From the NCBI GenBank assembly GCA_012031335.1, contig JAAUTT010000049.1, forward strand, positions 1 through 12,270: DNA of 12,270 nt, given 5' to 3'. A program made the position numbers and the translations under genes. The notes beneath the pieces are model-generated. The model searched no databases. It was not told the origin of the DNA and saw nothing but the letters and a program-made list of their open reading frames with translations. The stretch comes from Bacteroidales bacterium (GTDB lineage Bacteria; Bacteroidota; Bacteroidia; Bacteroidales; JAAUTT01). Shown here piece after piece: positions 8,851-12,270 of this stretch (the stretch's first letter is position 1; every line of letters begins with the position of its first letter).

Positions 8851-10654
8851 TTATTTCAAAATATTCTTCAGCTCGTTTATAAAGTTTTCCGGGTAAAACC
8901 TGCTTCGGGCCATGTTAATTGTAAAATCGCGATAATATTGAGCTTTGTTTTTATCGCCCGAATAGGAATATATCATAGCCAAATTTCTTCCGGAAGCGAT
9001 CATGATATCGGGAGGGGAGTTAACATTCATAAAAGCCCTTTCGGAAATTCACGGCCAAGAATTATATCCCTGAATCTCTTATCGGGACATGCAGTGAGTA
9101 TAGTTCCCAGCTTTTCGAGTAAGTAAGGATTATTTGGATGAATCTCAAGCGATTTCCTGAAGAAATTCATTGCTTTTTCCCAATAGTTTAGATTTATATA
9201 GAGGTTACCAAGGTATTCTATCGTTGCTAAGTCTTTAGGATCGTATTTCAATGCTTTTCATAAGAAATTATAGCTTTATTGAAGTTTCCTTCTGTTTCCG
9301 AGATCATTCCGGAGTATTTGGCAATTTTGGTATTATTGGGAGCAATTTTCGTTAATTCGGAAAGGTATTGCTTTGCCAATGCAAATTCGTTTGTTATAAT
9401 CAGGAAATAAACGCCCTCCATAAGAGCTGAGGTATCTTTTCCGGCATCAGTGAGCATTTTTGTTATCAATTCCAGAGACTCTTTTTTCTTTCCTGTTTCC
9501 CACATCGACATGGCCATTCCTGTAATAATAACCGGATTGTCTGATTTATTTTCCTGAAGTTGTTTATAATAAACCAATGCCTGAGCATTCAATTGTTTAT
9601 CCGATAATAACTCGGCAACCTCCTTTAATTCAGCATCTTCTTTCTTATATTTTTGAAGATGTTGGTTCATTAATGATAAGCCCAGGTCCAGACTGTCCAT
9701 TTTAATAAATAATTTCAATGCTTTTGAAATTAGGTACTTGTTGTCGGGAATATATCGGAGGCCATTTTTAAGCAACAGCACAGTCCATTCGGGATTATAA
9801 CTATTGTAGGCTTCGTCAATTTTCTTGAGCAGATAAAGATCGGATCGGGATAAGCGCGATAAACGATCAATAAGGGTATCCACCGGAGTTGAATTTTCGT
9901 TGAGATCATTGGCGCGGGTCATATAATATTTGCTCCATGGGATATCTCCTCTGGTATTAAAAACATTGGCCATTAAACGGTAGGAGGGTCCGAATGTTTT
10001 ATAGTTACTGATGATATCCTTTAGGGTAGTTTCTGCTTTATCAGGTTGGTTATTTTTAATATATAGCCTGGCAAGCTGATACTTGGCATATACTTCCAGC
10101 GGGAATAAGTCAGTCCTCTTGTTTTGCCTGTCACCACCCGGATCGAAACGGAAATCAGAGGCTTTGTTGAAAGCAATTTCTGCCTGTGTTATACTTCCTG
10201 TGGTAAGGTAAGCTTCTCCTAAATAATACCATGCAAAGTAATTGGCCGGTTGTTTCTTTACAATATCCTGAAAGCATGAAATGGAAGTTGTTTCCTCGCT
10301 CAGTTCTTTATAAAGATGTCCCAGGTAATAATTCCAGATCCAATTCTCTTTATTTCGTTTTACAGCCAGTTGATAACATGTTTTTGCATTTTCGTAGTTA
10401 GCACCTGAATGATATACCATCCCCAGGTATCCCAGGTTGTCAGAAGTCGGATTTCGTTTCGCGATTTTATCTGCATATTTTAATTGTTCCTGAAATGCTT
10501 CGGGTAGATTTGTTAATGCTGGAAGTTGTGGAATTTTGTTACGGTAAGACAGGCTTGTAATCCAATAAGTTGACATAGTAGCCAATATTACTGCCAAAGT
10601 GATAAAAAGAATATATTTTAAATTCTTTTTCTTTGAAAATAGAGAAAGGTTCAT
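8851..10654 (-). CDS. Membrane-anchored tetratricopeptide repeat protein, broken by two single-base indels
   Basis: The corrected frame gives about 601 residues. The N-terminus is basic (SKKKNLK) and followed by one membrane segment (about 14-34), which places the rest in the periplasm. TPR-like helical pairs are clear at about 72-170 (for example NWIWNYYLGHLYKELSEE) and again near the C-terminus (for example LGNLYINLNYWEKAMNFF). The middle is more divergent helical repeat. Two breaks split it: an apparent missing base at 9254 (restores SYEKALKYDPKD across the stop at 9248) and another in the C3 run at 9036-9038 (restores REFPKGAFMNVNSPPD). The last 59 residues, 9030-8851, end in NELKNILK and a TAA. 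TPR proteins are protein-binding scaffolds, so here it probably assembles or organises the operon's redox proteins. It is the first gene of the operon, behind a candidate promoter. No specific family beyond TPR is recognised. Confidence 0.82.
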
Positions 10655-10692
10655 TGTAGATATCTTTCGGTGAATGTCTGCCTAACGGTTAA

Positions 10693-10700
10693 CAAATATA
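10693..10700 (-). promoter_or_regulatory. Candidate Bacteroidota -7 promoter element for the TPR/propeller/CuA/cytochrome operon
   Basis: On the minus strand the sequence reads TATATTTG, an exact match to the Bacteroidota sigma-ABfr -7 consensus TAnnTTTG. It lies 38 bases upstream of the TPR start codon, giving a short leader. No clear TTTG-type -33 element sits at the usual spacing upstream; that stretch is T-rich instead. The exact -7 match and its position support it, the missing -33 box weakens it. Confidence 0.45.
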
Positions 10701-10795
10701 TAATTTTAAAGGTATAAAAAAAGATTTTGAATGGAAGTAAAATAGACGGAATTGAAAGAAATATAGACAGACTAATGGTAAACGTAGATAAATAA

Positions 10796-10909
10796 TAATG
10801 CTAACTTATATGCCAAAATGTTCAGATTATTCAAACAGAATAAAATTGAATTTTGATTATGGGTACTTCCTTGATAATTCTGCCAACTAACTTTCGGCCG
10901 TTAGCATTA
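10796..10909. repeat. Perfect 10-bp inverted repeat TAATGCTAAC/GTTAGCATTA enclosing 94 bases
   Basis: The left arm TAATGCTAAC is at 10796-10805, and its exact reverse complement GTTAGCATTA is at 10900-10909. The interior is non-coding. Next to the right arm is a small nested hairpin, CTAAC (10887-10891) with GTTAG (10900-10904), around a CGGCCG palindrome. The size (114 bases) and the CTAAC/GTTAG ends loosely recall integron attC sites or small non-autonomous elements, but no recombinase or second copy is in the window and the attC consensus is only partly met. Its function is unknown. Confidence 0.55.
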
Positions 10910-11005
10910 CATACAACTTATAAATACTGCATGTTTTCCGGAAGAATTACTCTGAGAAGTGCACTTTAATTGGGATGATAAGGCTATTTATCAGAATTTT
11001 AGGGA

Positions 11006-11728
11006 TTATAATTTTAAAGCCTTAATGTATAAGGATCCCGCAATTTCCCTGAGACCGGGGATTTTTCCACCGTGTTGCCAATTCCTGAAATAGCAGGTAT
11101 CATTTTAGCCGGAATTGCCGGATGCAAAAAATCAAAAGGTATAATATCAATTTTGGAAAATCCCGCCTTTTTTAGCATGTTAAGGAGTGGCCAGCGAAAA
11201 AGGCTGTTTCGTCGGGCGAATCACCAAGTTTACGTTTCAGCCAGGGAATATTTTTCTGCAGGGCAATTTGAGGATTCATCATGTTAGGTTCGGTAAAAAC
11301 CATTATTCCTCCGGGTTTCAAAACACGGAAAATTTCAGATATTGCCCGTTGAATGTCGAGGTGGTGCAGAACAGAACTTCCTACAACAGTATCAAAGGTG
11401 GAATCGGGGAAGGACATTTCATAGGCATTTTCCTCGCGAAACTCAACTCTATCAGTAGGTATTTCCTTACGGGCAATGTTCAGCAGATCAGGTGATATAT
11501 CGATGGCAACGATTGAGGCTTTTGTGGAAACTATCTCGCGCGTAAAATATCCGGTACCACATCCAAGCTCCAGAACATGCATTGCCGGATTAATATGAGC
11601 CGTAAGCATTTCCACTCTTCTTTTCCAGCGAAGCTTGCCGGCAGCCGATTCCCAATTCCAGATTTCTCCGGCTCCTTCCTGTGCAAGAAATTTCCCATGT
11701 TCAATTTCGTGCTGATACGTTCTTCCAT
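11006..11728 (-). CDS. Class I SAM-dependent methyltransferase, broken by three single-base indels
   Basis: The corrected frame gives about 241 residues starting at the ATG 11728-11726. SAM-binding motif I VLELGCGTG is at 52-60, VAIDIS (acidic Asp77) at 74-79, VLHHLD at 120-125 and LKPGG at 137-141, the Rossmann methyltransferase order. This is a methyltransferase type 11-like protein of unknown substrate. An N-terminal helical region (IWNWESAAGKLRWKRRVEML) precedes the fold. Three apparent missing bases break it: at 11723-11724 (restores MERTYQHEIEHGKF), near 11196 (DETAFFRWPLLNMLKKAG) and in the T5 run at 11062-11066 (NTVEKIPGLREIAGS). The last segment ends at the TAA 11008-11006. The uninterrupted central part is 11172-11615. 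A terminator separates it from gcvH upstream, so it is probably transcribed on its own; no clear promoter was found. Confidence 0.85.
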
Positions 11729-11788
11729 TCTAATTTATATTACAGGTATTTGTTTATTGAAGTTCCCATGATACATGGCTAAATAAAC

Positions 11789-11812
11789 AAAAAAAGCGGA
11801 CAAAGCCGCTTT
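11789..11812 (-). terminator. Intrinsic terminator downstream of gcvH
   Basis: On the minus strand a 7-bp stem AAAGCGG / CCGCTTT (plus positions 11806-11812 and 11793-11799) closes a six-base loop and is followed by a run of seven Ts (11795-11789). It starts 22 bases after the gcvH stop and lies before the methyltransferase start, so it should end the gcvH transcript. Confidence 0.88.
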
Positions 11813-11833
11813 AAATTTTTATATTTTGCAGGT

Positions 11834-12212
11834 TTATGCTCCAATCATATCCTCGTATGCCTTTGCATCGAGTAATTCAGCTATTTCTTCGGTCTTTTCC
11901 AAAATAACTTTTACCATCCAGCCTTCACCATAGGGATCTTTATTTACAAGTTCGGGATTGTCCTGCAACTTGGAGTTGACTTCCACTATACGGCCAGTTA
12001 GCGGCATAAACAAATCCGATACAGTTTTTACAGCCTCCATAGTGCCAAAACCTCTTCTTTATCGAGGGTTTCGTCAAGGGTTTCGATTTCAATAAATACA
12101 ATATCACCAAGTTCGCCCTGGGCGTAGTCGGTAATGCCTATTATACCTTCGTTACCTTCGATGCGAATCCATTCATGATCCTGGTATACTTTAAATTCTG
12201 GGGAATATTCAT
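11834..12212 (-). CDS. gcvH: Glycine cleavage system H protein, broken by two single-base indels
   Basis: GcvH carries a lipoyl group that shuttles the aminomethyl intermediate between the P, T and L proteins of the glycine cleavage system. The corrected protein is 126 residues, the normal length. It begins MNIPQNLKYTQDHEWI, continues through GITDYAQGELGDIVF, and reaches the lipoylation site EAVKTVSD with Lys63 (codon 12028-12026). Then follow PLTGRIVEVNSKL, the NKDPYGEGWMVK motif and a typical C-terminus ending EDMIGA. Two apparent missing bases break it: in GG at 12183-12184 (restores KYTQDHEW) and in the A4 run at 12047-12050 (restores EEVFGTMEAVK). The ATG at 12212 gives the standard N-terminus. 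The 58 bases upstream (12213-12270) are AT-rich with no other gene; a one-mismatch TAnnTTTG-like element lies at 12256-12263. The other gcv genes are not in the window. Confidence 0.94.
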
Positions 12213-12270
12213 GATTGAAATATTTATTTTGTTTTAGTCTCGGATAAAAATGAACCCAAAATAACCAAAT

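Larger units (their letters stand above)
10655..11005. other. Non-coding spacer between the methyltransferase and the redox operon
   Basis: About 350 AT-rich bases carry no convincing coding frame on either strand. The part next to the TPR gene holds the candidate promoter and leader. The central part holds the inverted repeat at 10796-10909. Nothing recognisable was found in the last 95 bases before the methyltransferase stop at 11006-11008, and no clear hairpin-plus-T-run terminator for that gene is visible. Confidence 0.6.

Noticed and set aside
10679..10692. GCCTAACGGTTAAC as an integron attC end
   Set aside because: It is a short single match just downstream of the candidate -7 element, with no partner arm or integrase, and is better read as leader sequence.
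11006..11728. Methyltransferase as a decaying pseudogene
   Set aside because: Three indels are present, but all are single bases at short runs and there are no substitution-type stops. The neighbouring essential or core genes show the same pattern.
11766..11778. CCATG-ATA-CATGG palindrome as an operator
   Set aside because: A five-base stem with a three-base loop is too short to support without a known regulator or a second copy.

Overview
The window looks like a chromosomal segment from a member of the Bacteroidota. Three things point there: the rimP-nusA-infB order, the very long charged linker of IF2 with repeated 'GxIDL' blocks, and a TAnnTTTG-type promoter element. The order within the phylum cannot be fixed from this window.

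Layout. Positions 1-5016 (+ strand) hold a translation/transcription block: the 3' end of rimP, complete nusA, and infB. It ends in a hairpin terminator (5005-5031) that contains the infB stop codon and can also serve the opposing genes. Positions 5032-10654 (- strand) hold a tightly packed operon, read from 10654 downwards: a membrane-anchored TPR protein, a membrane-anchored FG-GAP/VCBS protein with seven calcium-loop motifs, a large membrane protein joining a COX2/CuA-like cupredoxin domain to a NosR/NapH-like [4Fe-4S] polyferredoxin, and a small lipoprotein c-type cytochrome. All four are predicted to face the periplasm at least in part. Together they look like an electron-transfer module of unknown purpose, which is the most interesting content of the window. 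Positions 10655-11005 are non-coding, with a candidate promoter for the operon and a 10-bp perfect inverted repeat. Positions 11006-12212 (- strand) hold a class I SAM-dependent methyltransferase and gcvH (glycine cleavage H protein), separated by a terminator.

Sequence quality is a main theme. Five genes (infB, the CuA/Fe-S gene, the TPR gene, the methyltransferase and gcvH) are each interrupted by single-base indels. I count 13: 11 missing bases and 2 extra bases, nearly all in or beside short homopolymers. Every gene returns to one continuous, family-typical reading frame when they are corrected. This looks like residual sequencing error rather than pseudogene decay, because it strikes essential genes such as infB. 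Coordinates below cover the inferred whole genes, and residue numbers refer to the corrected proteins.
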